Below are positions 32,401 through 45,059 of a stretch of DNA of 64,000 nt, one piece after another. The stretch's first letter is position 1; each line of letters starts with the position of its first letter. The position numbers were made by a program, and so were the translations under genes. Under the pieces are notes generated by a model. It saw only the letters and a list, made by a program, of their open reading frames with translations. It did not search any database and was not told the DNA's origin. The stretch lies in the NCBI GenBank assembly GCA_024752435.1, contig CP103023.1, forward strand, positions 372,001 to 436,000. Direction: 5' to 3'. Source of the stretch: Allantophomopsis cytisporea (lineage: Eukaryota > Ascomycota > Leotiomycetes > Phacidiales > Phacidiaceae).

Positions 32401-35400
32401 GCGGAGATCGTTCTCGGCAATGTTCGCAGTAGAGACGAGGGTGTTGAATGGTTAGGGTACACTTATCTGTTCGTGCGAATGTTGAGATCTCCAGGTCTAT
32501 ATAGCGTTGGCGCAGATTATGAAGATGATAATGCTCTCGAGCAAAAGCGCGTTGACTTGATTCACTCGGCAGCTGCTGTCCTAGAGAAATCCAGTCTCAT
32601 CAAGTATGACAAGCGTACAGGCAAACTGCAGGCAACCGAGCTTGGTAGAATTGCCTCGCATTATTACATCACCCATAGCTCGATGCTAACCTACAACCAC
32701 CATATCCAACCATCTATTACACCGATTGAGCTTTTCAGAGTCTTTGCTCTCAGTGACGAGTTCAAGTATATCCCTGTTCGTCAAGATGAGAAGCTGGAGC
32801 TTGCAAAGTTGCTCGGTCGCGTACCAATTCCCGTCAAGGAGAGCATTGAGGAGCCCCACGCCAAGATCAATGTCTTGTTACAGGCTTACATTTCACGACT
32901 CAGGTTGGAAGGTTTGGCTCTGATGGCTGATCTCGTCTACGTGACTCAGTCTGCAGGCCGTATTCTTCGAGCCATCTTCGAGATTACTCTTAAGAAAGGC
33001 TGGGCGTCAGTTGCTAAGACTGCTTTGGAGCTTTGCAAGATGGCGGAGAAGCGTATGTGGCCAACTATGAGTCCATTGCGACAATTCCCAGGCTGCCCAC
33101 GAGACATCGTGCAGAAAGCTGAAAGAATTGATGTGCCTTGGGAGAACTACTTTGACCTTGACCCTCCCCGTATGGGTGAGCTACTTGGTTTGCCTAAGGC
33201 TGGTCGCACAGTCTGCAACTTGGTCTCTAAATTTCCCCGCGTTGAAGTTCAAGCACAGGTACAACCTATGACACGTTCAATGCTGCGAGTGGAATTGACC
33301 ATCACACCAAAGTTTGAGTGGGATGATGAGGTTCATGGTACAGCAGAAAGTTTCTGGATCATTGCTGAAGACTGTGATGGTGAAGACATTCTCTTCCATG
33401 ACCAGTTCATCCTCCGAAGGGACTACGCACAGGCTGAGGCAAACGAGCACATCGTCGAGTTCACGGTGCCTATCACTGAGCCAATGCCTCCCAACTACTT
33501 TGTGACCGTCATATCTGATCGATGGATGCACTCCCAAACTAAACTCGCCGTTTCATTCCAAAAGCTTATCTTGCCAGAGAAGTTCCCACCGCACACACCA
33601 TTACTCGACCTGCAGCCTCTCCCAGTCGCAGCTCTCAAGACATCTGACTACACAGCACTCTACCCTGAGTGGGATCGCTTCAACAAGGTTCAAACACAGA
33701 CCTTTAACTCTTTGTACTCTTCAGATGATAATGTCTTTATTGGAGCTCCAACTGGTAGTGGGAAGACCGTCTGTGCAGAATTTGCCTTGCTTCGACATTG
33801 GTCCAAGCCGGAGACCGGCCGAGCAGTTTACATTGCACCATTCCAAGAACTTGTGGATCATAGATTCCAAGACTGGCAGACACGTTTCAGCGGCCTCAGG
33901 GGCGGAAAGGAGATTGTTAAGTTGACAGGAGAGACGACTGCGGATCTGAAGTTACTCGATCGTGCTGATCTTGTACTTGCTACTCCAAGTCAATGGGACG
34001 TTCTCTCCAGACAATGGCAGCGACGAAAGAACATTCAAACTATAGAGCTTTTTATTGCTGATGAGCTTCATATGCTTGGAGGTCAATCAGGATTTGTCTA
34101 CGAGATCATCGTCTCTAGAATGCACTACATCCGTTCTCAAACACAACAACCACTCAGGATTGTTGGTTTGAGTGTTTCCCTTTCAAATGCTCGCGACATT
34201 GGAGAGTGGATAGACGCCAAAAAGCATACGATTTATAATTTCAGTCCACATGTTCGCCCTGTTCCGTTGGAACTGCACATACAGTCTTTTACTATTCCTC
34301 ATTTCCCTTCACTTATGCTCGCTATGGCGAAGCCAACATATCTCGCCATTACTCAGATGTCACCGGATAAGCCAGCAATGGTATTCGTTCCCAGCCGTAA
34401 GCAGGCTCGTGCTACCACCCGCGACATCCTGGCTGCTTGTGTTGCGAGCGAGGATGAGGACCGATTTCTACATGCTGACGTTGAAGAAATGGCTCCTCTG
34501 CTCGAGCGTATTAATGAGGAGGCTCTTGCTGAGGGTATTAGACATGGTGTTGGATATTATCATGAAGCCCTTAGCGTTAGTGACAAGCGTATCGTGAAGC
34601 ATCTTTACGACAACGGTGCCATCCAAGTCTTGGTTGCGTCACGCGATGTGTGTTGGGAACTTACCAGCACTGCACACCTCGTCATTGTTATGGGCACACA
34701 GTTCTTCGAGGGTAGAGAGCACCGATACGTCGACTACCCACTCAGCGAGGTCTTGCAGATGTTTGGCAAGGCAACTCGACCACTGGAAGATAAGATTAGC
34801 AAGGGAGTTCTCATGCTTCCTGCTGTCAAGCGTGAATACTACAAGAAATTCCTGAACGAGGCTCTGCCAATCGAGAGTCACCTTCAAGTCTATCTCCATG
34901 ACGCTTTTGTCTCGGAAATCAGCACTAAGATGATTGAGTCTGCTGATGATGCAATCAACTGGACCACCTTCACATACTTCTACAGACGCCTGTTAGCAAA
35001 CCCAAGCTACTACAGCTTAACAGATACTTCTCATGAAGGTCTCAGCGCACATCTGTCGGAGCTCGTGGAGACCACTCTCAAGGATCTTGCAGAATACAAG
35101 ATTATTGACTTGGACGAGGAAGATGATAGTGTTACTCCGCTCAATGCTGCCATGATTGCGGCATACTATAACATCTCTTATATCACGATGCAGACATTCC
35201 TGCTGTCCTTGAGTGCTCGTACAAAGCTGAAGGGCATCCTTGAGATCGTTACCTCTGCCACAGAATTCGAGAACATTCAGATCAGACGCCATGAAGACAA
35301 CCTTTTACGACGAATTTATGACAGAGTACCAGTAAAGATGGCCGAACCAAGCTACGACTCGCCGCATTTCAAGGCATTCGTTCTTTTGCAGGCTCATTTC

Positions 35401-36221
35401 TCACGAATGCAGCTGCCAATTGACTTGGCCAAGGACCAGGAGATGATCCTGAATAAGGTTCTTGGTTTGCTCAGCGCAACTGTCGATGTGCTCTCCTCAG
35501 ATGGACACATCAATGCCATGAACGCCATGGAGATGTCTCAAATGGTTGTTCAGGCTATGTGGGATCGTGACAGCCCACTGAAACAGATTCCACACTTTAC
35601 GCCAGAGGTCATCAAGGCTGCAAATAACTCAGGGTAAGAAATATCCACAACCAATGAGACGTGCGCTACTAATATGGTTACAGTGTGAAAGACATCTTTG
35701 AATTCATGGAAGCCATGGATCCGTCAGAAAATCCAAATTACGAGGCACTCGTCAAGAACCTTGGACTGTCGCAAACACAGCTTGTGCAGGCAGCTAATTT
35801 CACTAACTCAAAATACCCCAATATCGATTTGGAATTCGAGCTCGAAGACCCAGAAGAGATCACTGCTGGTGCACCAGCTTATATTAAGGTTAAGATCGAG
35901 CGTGAAGTTGATGAAGAGGATGAAGATGCGGAAGTTGATACAACTGTGCATGCACCATTCTTCCCAACGAAAAAGATGGAGAATTGGTGGTTGGTGGTTG
36001 GCGAAGAGAGCACCAAAACATTACTGGCGATCAAGCGCATCACTATTGGGCGCAGACTCAACCTTCGACTTGAGTACACTGTGCCAACACCAGGCGAGCA
36101 CGATCTCAAGCTCTTCTTGATGAGCGACAGTTATGTAGGTGTTGATCAGGATCCAAGCTTTACGGTTTCGGTTGCGGAGGGTATGGATGAGGATGAAGAC
36201 GAGGAAGAGGATGAGGAATAA
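29497..36221 (+). CDS. BRR2: U5 snRNP RNA helicase Brr2
   Basis: Ski2-like helicase that unwinds U4/U6 snRNA to activate the spliceosome. Exons 29497-35633 and 35684-36221 give 2224 residues (yeast 2163). Regions: N-terminal plug/PWI part with acidic stretches to about 330; active cassette with APTGSGKTN (about 563), DEIHLLHD (about 679), SATLPNY and QMLGRAGRPQYD (about 917), followed by the first Sec63 unit; second cassette with GAPTGSGKTV (about 1418), ADELHML, SVSLSNA and a degenerate QMFGKATRP (about 1754), then the second Sec63 unit. The altered motifs in cassette two fit its known inactive, regulatory role. ATG at 29497 gives MTDQQRDVSQYKY, the usual fungal Brr2 start. Confidence 0.96.
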
Positions 36222-37252
36222 ATGGCTGGGAAGTGTTCCTTCTGCCCTTCCTCTTATGGTGTATAGTAAAAGAATCATCTAGGAGATGACAGTGTTTAGA
36301 TCATGCGGAGAGAATCCTTTTGTACAACATTTCTGTTGCAACGACGCGATGCACCTGGTTCACCGCTTGTTTTTTCGGCCTATGTCGGTGATCGATGATG
36401 GGATTGCACATGATTCTATCTAATTCAACCTCGATCAAGAATGTTCAAAGAAGGCTAGGAATATCCTATTTGTGCCAAACAGAAGCATTTCGAGTGAGTT
36501 CTAGAGTAAGAGCAATTCTCTTTCGATTCAATTCGCGTGCCATCCCCATTCTTGACTGGAATTCCAGTGAGGGATGGACTGGCAACAAGTGATAGATCAT
36601 CGGTCCATAGCTATCTAGTGGAATAGCGGAGAAGCTCAGCGATGATTCGCTCATTTTCAATGCTCTAGCTGGCTACACTCCGTCACTTGTGACTAAGCGA
36701 AGTAGATTGTATGCATTGAATGTCTGTCACTTTTGAACTGCGATCAACAACAGTGAACCTGACGCATCTTTTCTTCTTTTGCAATTGTTGTTTCATTCGC
36801 GCGCAAACACAATCAAGCGAAACTTCATCGACTGTCGCATTTGATATTGTTATCGCACTTCCGCTGGTTGATCGTGCCATTGTGTTATATCCATTGTAAG
36901 TTCCCTTTCTTATTGTTAGCTATTGTGGATCATCAATCGTTCCCCAGATTCAATACCGCGTGTGGCTTAGGCCCTTTCACGTGATCAATTCCATTGACAC
37001 GAAATTGAAGAACGCGCATTTTCCTCTCGTGCTTTGGCTTTCCTCGTTTATACTCAAACACCTTACTCCACAACAACGATAATTTCCATCGTGTCATCGG
37101 CCCATTGCCAATCACTTCATCAAAACTCAAACATCACATAGATTATCAGCCATCTGCCGTCTCTTGAAGTCGTCGCGCGCGTCTTCCCGTGGAGCTCTAG
37201 CCATTAGGCCCTCATTCTAAATCGCGTCGCCACAACGTCCAAACCGCCCAAC
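36222..37252. other. Intergenic, BRR2 3' flank and PWWP gene promoter
   Basis: About 1 kb without a supported gene or repeat. Confidence 0.5.
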
Positions 37253-39324
37253 ATGTCTGACGAAACCAATGTGAATGGTAGCGCTGCAGCAGCTACCACG
37301 GAGCCAGTCTCCGAAACGCCTGCAGAAACTGTAGTAGACGCGAAGGTCGCCGAGACTCCTGCCGACGCGACGAACGGAGCTACTGAAAGCGCTGATGTTG
37401 AGGCTGATAATGCGAAAGATAGTGCAGAAGGTATGTCGCATGGCTATAGTCTCTCCGCGATAGTGAAAATCAGCTAACGAAGCTCTTTCTTCGATTTAGA
37501 TAAGGAGACTAACGAAGACAAGCAAGAGGAACCATCGAGTACCGAGGACAAAACTGCCGAAGACACCGAAATGAAGGACGCTGAGGAGAAAACCAACGGT
37601 GATGCCGCCGTCACTGATGCTCCTTCAGCTACCCAGGATGAATCTGCCGGCAAGGACAAGTCGCGTCGCAAGTCCGGCGGTGTCCCAGAGCACAAGAAGA
37701 AATTGAACAGGAAGCAGTCCAAGGCAAAGATGACTCATACTGATGCGAAGCCTGGCGATTACTTCTATGTTCAGATGAAGGGACATCCGTCATGGCCAGC
37801 AGTCATCTGCGACGAAGCAATGCTTCCTCAAGCGCTTCTCAACTCCAGACCAGTTTCTGCGCAGAGAGCTGATGGCACTTGGCGCGAGGATTACGCTGAC
37901 GGGGGCAAGAATGTAAACGGCAGAGTTTTCCCCGTCATGTATATGTACACAAATGAGTTGTAAGTTAAATTTTGATGTTATCGTGCTGTACGATCACTAA
38001 TTTTGCGAATTTTCAAGCTCCTGGACTGTTAATACCGCTTTGCTCGATCTCGATCTCGATACAATTGGGCAGACTCCAGAGGGCAAGCGCAAGGACCTTT
38101 ATCAGGCTTGTATGATTGCATCGGAGAAGCATGATTTGAATTATTTCAAGGATCTCCTCCAGGAATTTGTGGAATCCGCTGAAGCCGAAAGGGCAGAGCG
38201 TGAAGCTGAGGCTGAGGCACGAAAGGCTAAGAAGGCAGGAAAGAACAAGAGAAAGAGTCAGGTAGCCGTAGATGAAGATGTCGAGGACGTAGAGATGGCC
38301 GATGCTCCTGAAGAGGTCGCGGAGGAGGGATCCGATGAGAAGCCAGCGAAGAAGCGCAAAACTAGTGTCGAAGAGGTAAACATCTCCAGTTCTGTCATTT
38401 GACAACTCGCTAATTCGTGTTATTCAGACTCCAAAGCCTAAGAAGTCAATCAAGGTTAAGCTCAATGCGACGCCAAAGGCTGCAAATGGTACTGCTACAC
38501 CAAAGTCCACCAAGAAGGACAAGTCCGAGTCGGCGGCCAAGCCAAAGGCGAAGAAAGCAGCAGCCAAAAAGACTGATGGTGAAAGCTCCACTCCAGCTAA
38601 AGTAGAGGATACTAGAACACCAGAAGAACTTCATAAGGCCAAGGAGGTATGTGTTTTTTATTATATAACTAATCAACCATATGAGCAATTACTGATCATT
38701 TGATTATAGAAGGAAGTCATGTTTTTGCGTCACAAGCTGCAGAAGGGCCTTCTTGCGAAAGAAGCTCCTCCAAAGGAAACTGAAATGAAGGCCATGTCTG
38801 AGTTTGTCACAAAACTCGAATCATATGCCGATTTAGAAGTCAGCATTATTAGATCAACTAAAATTAACAAGGTCTTAAAGGCCATTCTCAAGCTTCCAGC
38901 TATTCCATTGGAAGAAGAATACCACTTCAAGGATCGCTCAAGTAGCCTTTTGAACAAGTGGAACCAGATTCTCGACGGTGCGCCAGGAGATGCAGCCACA
39001 AATGGAAACGGTGAGGAGAAGAAGGCGACCCCAGTCGAGGAGGTCAGCGCCAGTGTGGAGGCAAAGGCTGAGGAGCCTGTCCTAGACAAGGAGGCAGAGA
39101 AGACCGAGAAGGCCTCTGAGGAGTCTGTTGAGGAATCTGCGAAGGTACCAGAATCTGCAGCAGAGGCCAAGGATGTAGATGTTGATACCAAGATGGAGGA
39201 TGCTACTGCTCCAGCTGAGAGCGTTATCGAGGTAAGGCTTTGTCTAATTCTTTTGCATATCACAAGCTAATCTTTCATATTTTAGGAGAAAGAAGCCGCT
39301 GCTGATGCCCCAACAGAGACTTAA
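37253..39324 (+). CDS. PWWP-domain chromatin protein (Pdp3/Ioc4-like)
   Basis: Six exons (37253-37430, 37500-37959, 38018-38375, 38428-38646, 38710-39231, 39286-39324), 591 residues. An acidic Glu/Thr-rich N-terminus is followed by a PWWP domain at about 160-240 (GDYFYVQMKGHPSWPAVICD, FPVMYMYTNEFSWT), which reads methylated histone H3 (typically K36) together with DNA. Then come a basic Lys/Ala-rich linker with AKPKAKKAAAKK, a helical bundle at about 405-480 (FLRHKLQKGLL, KINKVLKAILKLPAIPLEEE) resembling the TFIIS-N/LEDGF type, and an acidic tail. Known fungal PWWP proteins act in NuA3 or Isw1b complexes; which one applies here cannot be told from sequence. Intron-rich compared with its neighbours. 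Confidence 0.85.
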
Positions 39325-40141
39325 TTGAACCAGACACCATCCCTTGCGGCTTCGACTGCATGTAGCTGGATCAACAAGCAGCTGGTCGTGCATCATTATG
39401 CTTAGGCACTTCCAGATGCTTTCTACTATGGGAAACCAACCACATATTCGGAAACTCTCGACCCACAATGCCTTGTATCATCAGGTCATCTCAAATTCTA
39501 TCCGTCTGTTGCGTCGTCGGCTTAAGGCGTATATTTGTTTTTGTTTTCACGGTCTTGCTCGGGGTTCTTTCTATTTTCCCAAAGTGTATATAATTTCTCT
39601 CCATGAGATTATGAGGGTGCGGCGAAATCATGGCTGGAGGCAAAACTGACTTCGGTCGAAGAGCCTGTTTGAGGGAGAACAAGCCTGGCGATCTTGCAAT
39701 TAGCTTAAAGGCAATAAAAGCACTTGAAAACAATGTCTTATATTCAATCTTCTTGAGAATACGGAGCGTCCTATGGCTCTCGTGAGGATAATCTTGCGTC
39801 AACATTAACGCCGCAGATGAGCCCCAACATTAAGCAAAACCATTCTTTATTAATTGGTTGCCTGTGATAAAGCAAGATGTCGAACAGTACCTTAATTTCT
39901 TATTGATGATTCAGATATGTAGAGCGTGTCTCTTACAGAACAACCGGCTATAATTATACGCGTGAGTGGTCTACATAGTTGACCGTAGTGGCATTGTAGC
40001 TTGAGTTTCACCGCCTGGACTTGTGAATTCTGCCAGACTTTTGAGAAATTTCGCGACAAGAGAGTCAAAGATAAAGATAAAGATATTCGCGATTTTGTAT
40101 TGTCACCACAACCACATTGAAATACAATCGTGATATTCACC
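39325..40141. other. Intergenic, PWWP gene to RCL1
   Basis: No gene or repeat that I can support; holds the PWWP gene 3' UTR and the RCL1 promoter. Confidence 0.5.
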
Positions 40142-41362
40142 ATGTCGGCACCAGCGCCCGAGTTTCTGCGCTTCACGACTCACAAGCATCTTGCTCAACG
40201 ACTCGTCCTTTCTACTTTGACTGGTCGACCAGTCCACATCTCGCAAATTCGATCTTCGTCGCCCACAAATCCAGGTCTTGCACCACATGAAATCTCTTTT
40301 CTACGACTTCTCGAAGCAGTCACTAATGGATCCTCGTTACAAATCTCGTACACCGGTACTACCCTTACATATATCCCTGGTCTCATCACAGGAAGTGTCT
40401 CTGGACTGGGTGCCGCGGGCGATGTCCTCGAACATTCGCTTCCTGCGAACTGCAATAGAGGTGTGAGCTACTTCTTGCTGCATCTTTGTCTTCTAGCACC
40501 ATTCTCAAAAGCGCCTATGAATGTGCGATTTACTGGACCTGGTGTTATCACTTCTGCGACACAGACTGGGGATATCTCTGTGGATTCAGTGAGAACAGCT
40601 ATTCTACCTCTGTACGAATCTTTCGGCATCATGTCTGCCAAGCTCGAACTTCGAGTCCTCCAGCGCTCCTGTACTGGTACCGGTGGTCGCGGCGGTGGTG
40701 GTATAGTTGAGATTAGATTCGGACATCAAGTACGGTTGCCAAAAACTCTACATCTCAACAGAAATCCTGGACGCATAAAGAGAATTCGGGGTGTCGCATA
40801 TTGTACAGGAGTGTCCGCGAGTAACAACACGAGAATGATACACGAAGCAAGAGGAATTTTGAACCCATTGGTGAACGATATTCATGTTGCAGCGCAATAT
40901 GACCAAGCACCTCTTGTATCTGCAAACGACAAATCGGATCCAAAGGCAAAGAAGAGAACGGGTATTGGTTTCGGACTAGCTCTGATCGCAGAGAGCAGCA
41001 GTGGTGGTGTGTTATATTCAGCAGACGTGGCTGCACCACCGCAGGGAGGTGTCACGCCAGAAGATATTGGAAAGCAATGCGCTTATCAACTGTTGGAAGT
41101 CATATCACAAGGTGGCTGCGTTAGCAGAGCTGGTGCATCGACAGTATTGACCTTGATGGCTATGGGCTCAGAAGATGTTGGAAGAGTCAGAATGGGCAGA
41201 GATGTTGTGGGCACAGAAGATATGGTAGGATTGGGAAGGGATCTGAGAAAGTTTGGTGCCAGCGCCTGGGGATTAAGGGACGTGGATGAAGACGAGAGTG
41301 ATGATATCATTGTGTCTGTGAAGGGAACAGGTGTTGGTAATGTCGGCAGGAAAATAGCATGA
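40142..41362 (+). CDS. RCL1: RNA 3'-terminal phosphate cyclase-like protein Rcl1
   Basis: Intronless gene of 406 residues. Rcl1 binds Bms1 in the nucleolar SSU processome and is needed for 18S rRNA processing at site A2; it has the cyclase fold but no cyclase activity. Seen here: LAQRLVLSTLTGRPVHISQI, the cyclase-like fold start; HEISFLRLLEAVTNGSSL; GDVLEHSLPANCNRGVSYFL; and KKRTGIGFGLALIAES in the C-terminal domain. The length and the lack of the catalytic His region of true RtcA fit Rcl1. It is tail to tail with the DUF1746 gene, 106 bp apart. Confidence 0.94.
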   Translation: MSAPAPEFLRFTTHKHLAQRLVLSTLTGRPVHISQIRSSSPTNPGLAPHEISFLRLLEAVTNGSSLQISYTGTTLTYIPGLITGSVSGLGAAGDVLEHSLPANCNRGVSYFLLHLCLLAPFSKAPMNVRFTGPGVITSATQTGDISVDSVRTAILPLYESFGIMSAKLELRVLQRSCTGTGGRGGGGIVEIRFGHQVRLPKTLHLNRNPGRIKRIRGVAYCTGVSASNNTRMIHEARGILNPLVNDIHVAAQYDQAPLVSANDKSDPKAKKRTGIGFGLALIAESSSGGVLYSADVAAPPQGGVTPEDIGKQCAYQLLEVISQGGCVSRAGASTVLTLMAMGSEDVGRVRMGRDVVGTEDMVGLGRDLRKFGASAWGLRDVDEDESDDIIVSVKGTGVGNVGRKIA

Positions 41363-41468
41363 TTGTGCATTTCTATACAGCATAAGGTTTTGGAGTTACG
41401 GGGCTGGGAATAGCATCGATGGGTATCCTGATTTTATAGAATTGAACACTATGGAGACTGAACTATCA

Positions 41469-42545
41469 TTAACGCCTGCTTTCCATGAACCGTCTAAGTG
41501 GTGCTGGGAGTCTTGCGTTCCTTTGGGCTGTACGCATTGCTCCCCCAGGTGTTGGAATCGCTGATGTTGATGCAGCCGTAGCTGCACTTCGATCAACAGC
41601 ATTGTTGTAGTCATTCCATTGCGTCCGCAGGGTGTGCAATACGTGGAAGTCGCCAACAATTGCCTGCCCAGAGAAGAGAACATCCAAAGCATGTCGGTTA
41701 TAATCCATGTCCTCACTATCCCGTGGCTCCGCAAGTAACTGGTCGCGCTCTTCATCGTCAGGATCTCGTGGAGGTTGTAAAGAGCGCATCTCAATATCCC
41801 CACTCTCACTAACACTATCTCCCATCACACCACGTTCCTCGGCATCGTAGTCTTGTTGATTTATTTGCGAAGAGCGAGCTTCATTCGTATCATTGGGAGT
41901 GCTTGGCTTGGACAATATGTCCTTGAGCCGCAACCTTTCTATTTCAACTGCTAGCATGAAGCATTGTAATGCCATTATGAGCAAATCCATAAGTACGAGG
42001 CGGAGCTTCGAGTCAGAGGCCTTCTGCCCAATGAAGTCGAGTATCAAACCTCCATGCAAGTATCCTCTCGTCACTTCTCCTGCTTCTGGTGGACTAGTGA
42101 ATAGATGAAATAATATGCAAATAGCATTCGTCCCTACGAAGGCTCCAATGTATGGTCGATGGGCCGGGACTGGTGGTAGGTAAGGAGGTTTTGGAGTGAG
42201 GAATACGACTTGCGCGAGTGTACGCATGATGAGTCGAAGGAAAGAGCAACTTCTGAAGTCAGTCATATGTGTATATGCTTGATCAAGGCCTACTTACTCT
42301 AGGTAATACAAGATACATAGCTCTGCGTATACCAGGAAATCAAGCTTGATCAAGATATCCCTAATGAACTCCTCTCTCTTCTTGTTTTGCGCCAACCTCC
42401 TCGCCTTTGGCGTATCGTAGTCTTCTTCTTCAGCATCAGGGCTCAATGGAATATCCGGGTCGACCGGGCTTCTATCAGTATCTGTGTCGACTTCTGTTTC
42501 TCGAGGAGGCGCCGCAGCTGTGCTCGAGGACGGATCATCGCTCAT
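41469..42545 (-). CDS. DUF1746 protein, Dsc4/DscD-type subunit of the Dsc E3 ligase
   Basis: Exons 42545-42298 and 42252-41469 (343 residues) across a 45-48 bp intron. The DUF1746 block begins REEFIRDILIKLDFLVYAEL and runs through the first membrane segment, a short loop, PYIGAFVGTNAICILFHLF and LVLMDLLIMALQCFMLAVEI, giving about three or four membrane helices, followed by an acidic cytosolic tail. In fission yeast Dsc4 and Aspergillus DscD this domain belongs to the Golgi Dsc ubiquitin ligase that activates SREBP in low oxygen or sterol; that role is inferred by family. The 3' splice site is CAGAAG, so two acceptors 3 nt apart give YLESCSF or YLDCSF. Confidence 0.83.
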
Positions 42546-42897
42546 AGCTCTTTAGACACATTGGTGAAGCTTCGAATGCAATAGTATGGTGTCCGATATT
42601 TCACATAATCAATAAACCCAACTACTTATTCAAGCCATATCAATCGCAGGCAGAACAAAAGACGTGACAAGTTTTCGAACAAGCTAAGTTGCGTAATACC
42701 TCTCTCTGCCTGCTCTCCCATTCCATATCCGTTTGAGTAATCCAGCTTATCGACACGTGATTTCAGCGACCACTTTACACCACCACACGAGAACGCGCGA
42801 CGCGTATTGAAAGCCGTCACTGTTCGCGAACGGGACCAAATTCCTGGCTTAAGGCTCCAGGACAACAACAACATATACTTTTCACGACACACGAATT
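42546..42897. promoter_or_regulatory. Shared divergent promoter, DUF1746 gene and RFC2
   Basis: 352 bp separating the two start codons. It includes CG-rich hexamers (ACGCGC and GACGCG near 42792-42801) that resemble the MluI cell-cycle box ACGCGT used by DNA-replication genes; an RFC subunit would be a sensible target, but this is inference. Confidence 0.4.
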
Positions 42898-44199
42898 ATG
42901 GCCAGTTTCTTCGATCTTAAGGCTAGGAAGGCAGAAGCGGCCAACGGCTCTTCGTCTAAGGCTCCTCCAGTCAAAGAAACATCTAGATCGCAACCTTGGG
43001 TTGAAAAATAGTCAGTATTTGGTGATCAATTCCATATTAATGAATATTGATAAATTTCTAGCCGTCCAAAGAATCTCAGCGATGTTACTGCTCAAGATCA
43101 CACCATTCAAGTCCTCCAACGAACTCTTCAATCCTCTAATGTATGCCATACGAATTTCCCCATATGCAGAACTAATAAACGATTCAATAGCTCCCTCATA
43201 TGCTTTTCTATGGTCCTCCAGGCACAGGAAAGACCTCTACTGTCCTCGCCCTCGCAAAGGAACTCTACGGTCCCGAACTCTTTAAGACCCGCGTCCTCGA
43301 GCTCAATGCTTCCGACGAACGTGGTATTTCTATTGTCCGCGAAAAAGTCAAGAACTTCGCGCGCATGCAACTCTCCAATCCATCTGCCGAATACCGCCAA
43401 AAATGGCCATGCCCTCCCTATAAGATCATCATTCTCGACGAGGCGGATAGTATGACGCAAGATGCCCAGTCAGCACTTCGAAGAACCATGGAAACATACT
43501 CTAAGATTACCAGGTTCTGCTTGATCTGTAATTATGTTACAAGAATCATTGACCCTCTGGCTTCAAGATGTAGCAAATTCAGATTCAAGAGCTTGGATCA
43601 GGGCAATGCAAAGAAGAGACTGGAGGAAATTGCGGAGAATGAGGGTGTCAAGATGGAGGATGGTGCTGTCGATACTCTTATTACTTGTAGCGAGGGAGAT
43701 TTGAGAAAGGCTATCACTTTCTTACAGAGTGCCGCTCGACTTGTTGGAGCGGTAGGTATTAAAGAGAAGGGCGGAGATGCCATGGAAGTTGATAGCGAGA
43801 AGATCGTTACCGTGAAAAGCATTGAGGACATTGCTGGTGTTATTCCAGATGAGACGGTAAAGGGACTGGTGGGTGCTATGCAGCCGAAGAGTACAGGATT
43901 GGTATACGAAGCTGTGGCCAAGTGTGTTGAGGATATGGTCGCCGACGGGTGGAGTGGCACGCAAATGGTAACTCAGGTATGTTCTCGTGATTTTCATAAT
44001 TACAGGTACACAATGACTCAATTACGTATAGTTATACCAGGATATCATCTTCAACGAATTGATTCCAGACAAGAAAAAGAACAAAATCACCTTGGTATTC
44101 TCCGAGGTTGACAAGAGACTGGTGGATGGATCTGACGAACACCTCATCATTCTCGATTTGGCTTTACGGATATCTGGGATTCTCGCCGGTACAGCTTAA
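42898..44199 (+). CDS. RFC2: Replication factor C subunit 2 (clamp loader)
   Basis: AAA+ subunit of the RFC clamp loader (yeast Rfc2, human RFC4), which loads PCNA at primer ends. Exons 42898-43010, 43062-43140, 43191-43976 and 44032-44199 give 381 residues. Motifs: PWVEKYRPKNLSDVTAQDH; Walker A FYGPPGTGKTST; LNASDERGISIVREKVK; Walker B IIILDEADSMT; the SRC motif in PLASRCSKFRF; and GDLRKAITFLQSAA (sensor 2). An Ala/Ser tail precedes the conserved core. The first donor is the less usual GTCAGT. All catalytic residues appear present. Confidence 0.96.
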
Positions 44200-45059
44200 C
44201 TTAAATTATGAAGGCTTAGGAAATCGTATTGCTTGGCGTTGGGAAGGCGTTAAAATGTAGCAAAATTCAAGGCAGGAGGAATATTGCATCGTAACTAGAT
44301 TACAACTCACAACTGTTTGTTGCTAATGATATCAAGAGGAAGTCGCTATATATTAAACGCCCAACTAGTGTTTTCAACACATTTTTAAAAATATTTATAT
44401 TTGGTGATTTGATGCACACATCCAGGAGTTTAGTTATTCAGAGATACATATTCTTGGGACCTTTTTGAATATCAACAATATATCAACATAGAAAGCTGTT
44501 TGATCATTTCAAAACACTCAATTGTTGTTGTTCGGAGCTTAAACTTTGGGAATATAAAGCAAGGCCTCTTGTTCGAGCCCTTCCATTAAGTTGGTTGATC
44601 TTACATTGCAGATAACTCCCCCTCGTTTTTTCACACAAGTCATATCAAAAGGTCACAAGTTTCAGGTTCATATGTATAGCGGATCATTGCGACCCTTCTC
44701 ATGCATCTTGCGATGTCGAGAAACGCCGCACCCAAGATCCACCAATTGTTCTCCTTTCCATCTGACGATTCGGCGGTCATGGAGCCACACATCATCCCGA
44801 AGGACGACGGGCTTCTCACGGCAAATGCTTTGAGTGGAAGTGTGTTTTGCGTTGTTCGAATCATAAATGAAACGATTTGTAAAGAGAAAAGAGAAGGATG
44901 GACGCGACAGGACGTAGAAATATATATAAAATTATTAGCGTCGAAAATTGTGTAGGCGAAGAATTTCAGGCCTCTCCAGCCTTAAACCTTAGGCTGCAAA
45001 TCCTACATACCAAAAGCCTGGCGAAAGCTCTTTATCGCATGCACGGCGTTCGTTGTATG

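Noticed and set aside
44701..44955. 84-codon plus-strand open frame in the gene-poor stretch
   Set aside because: No family resemblance, overlaps similar-sized frames on both strands, and no splice context links it to anything.
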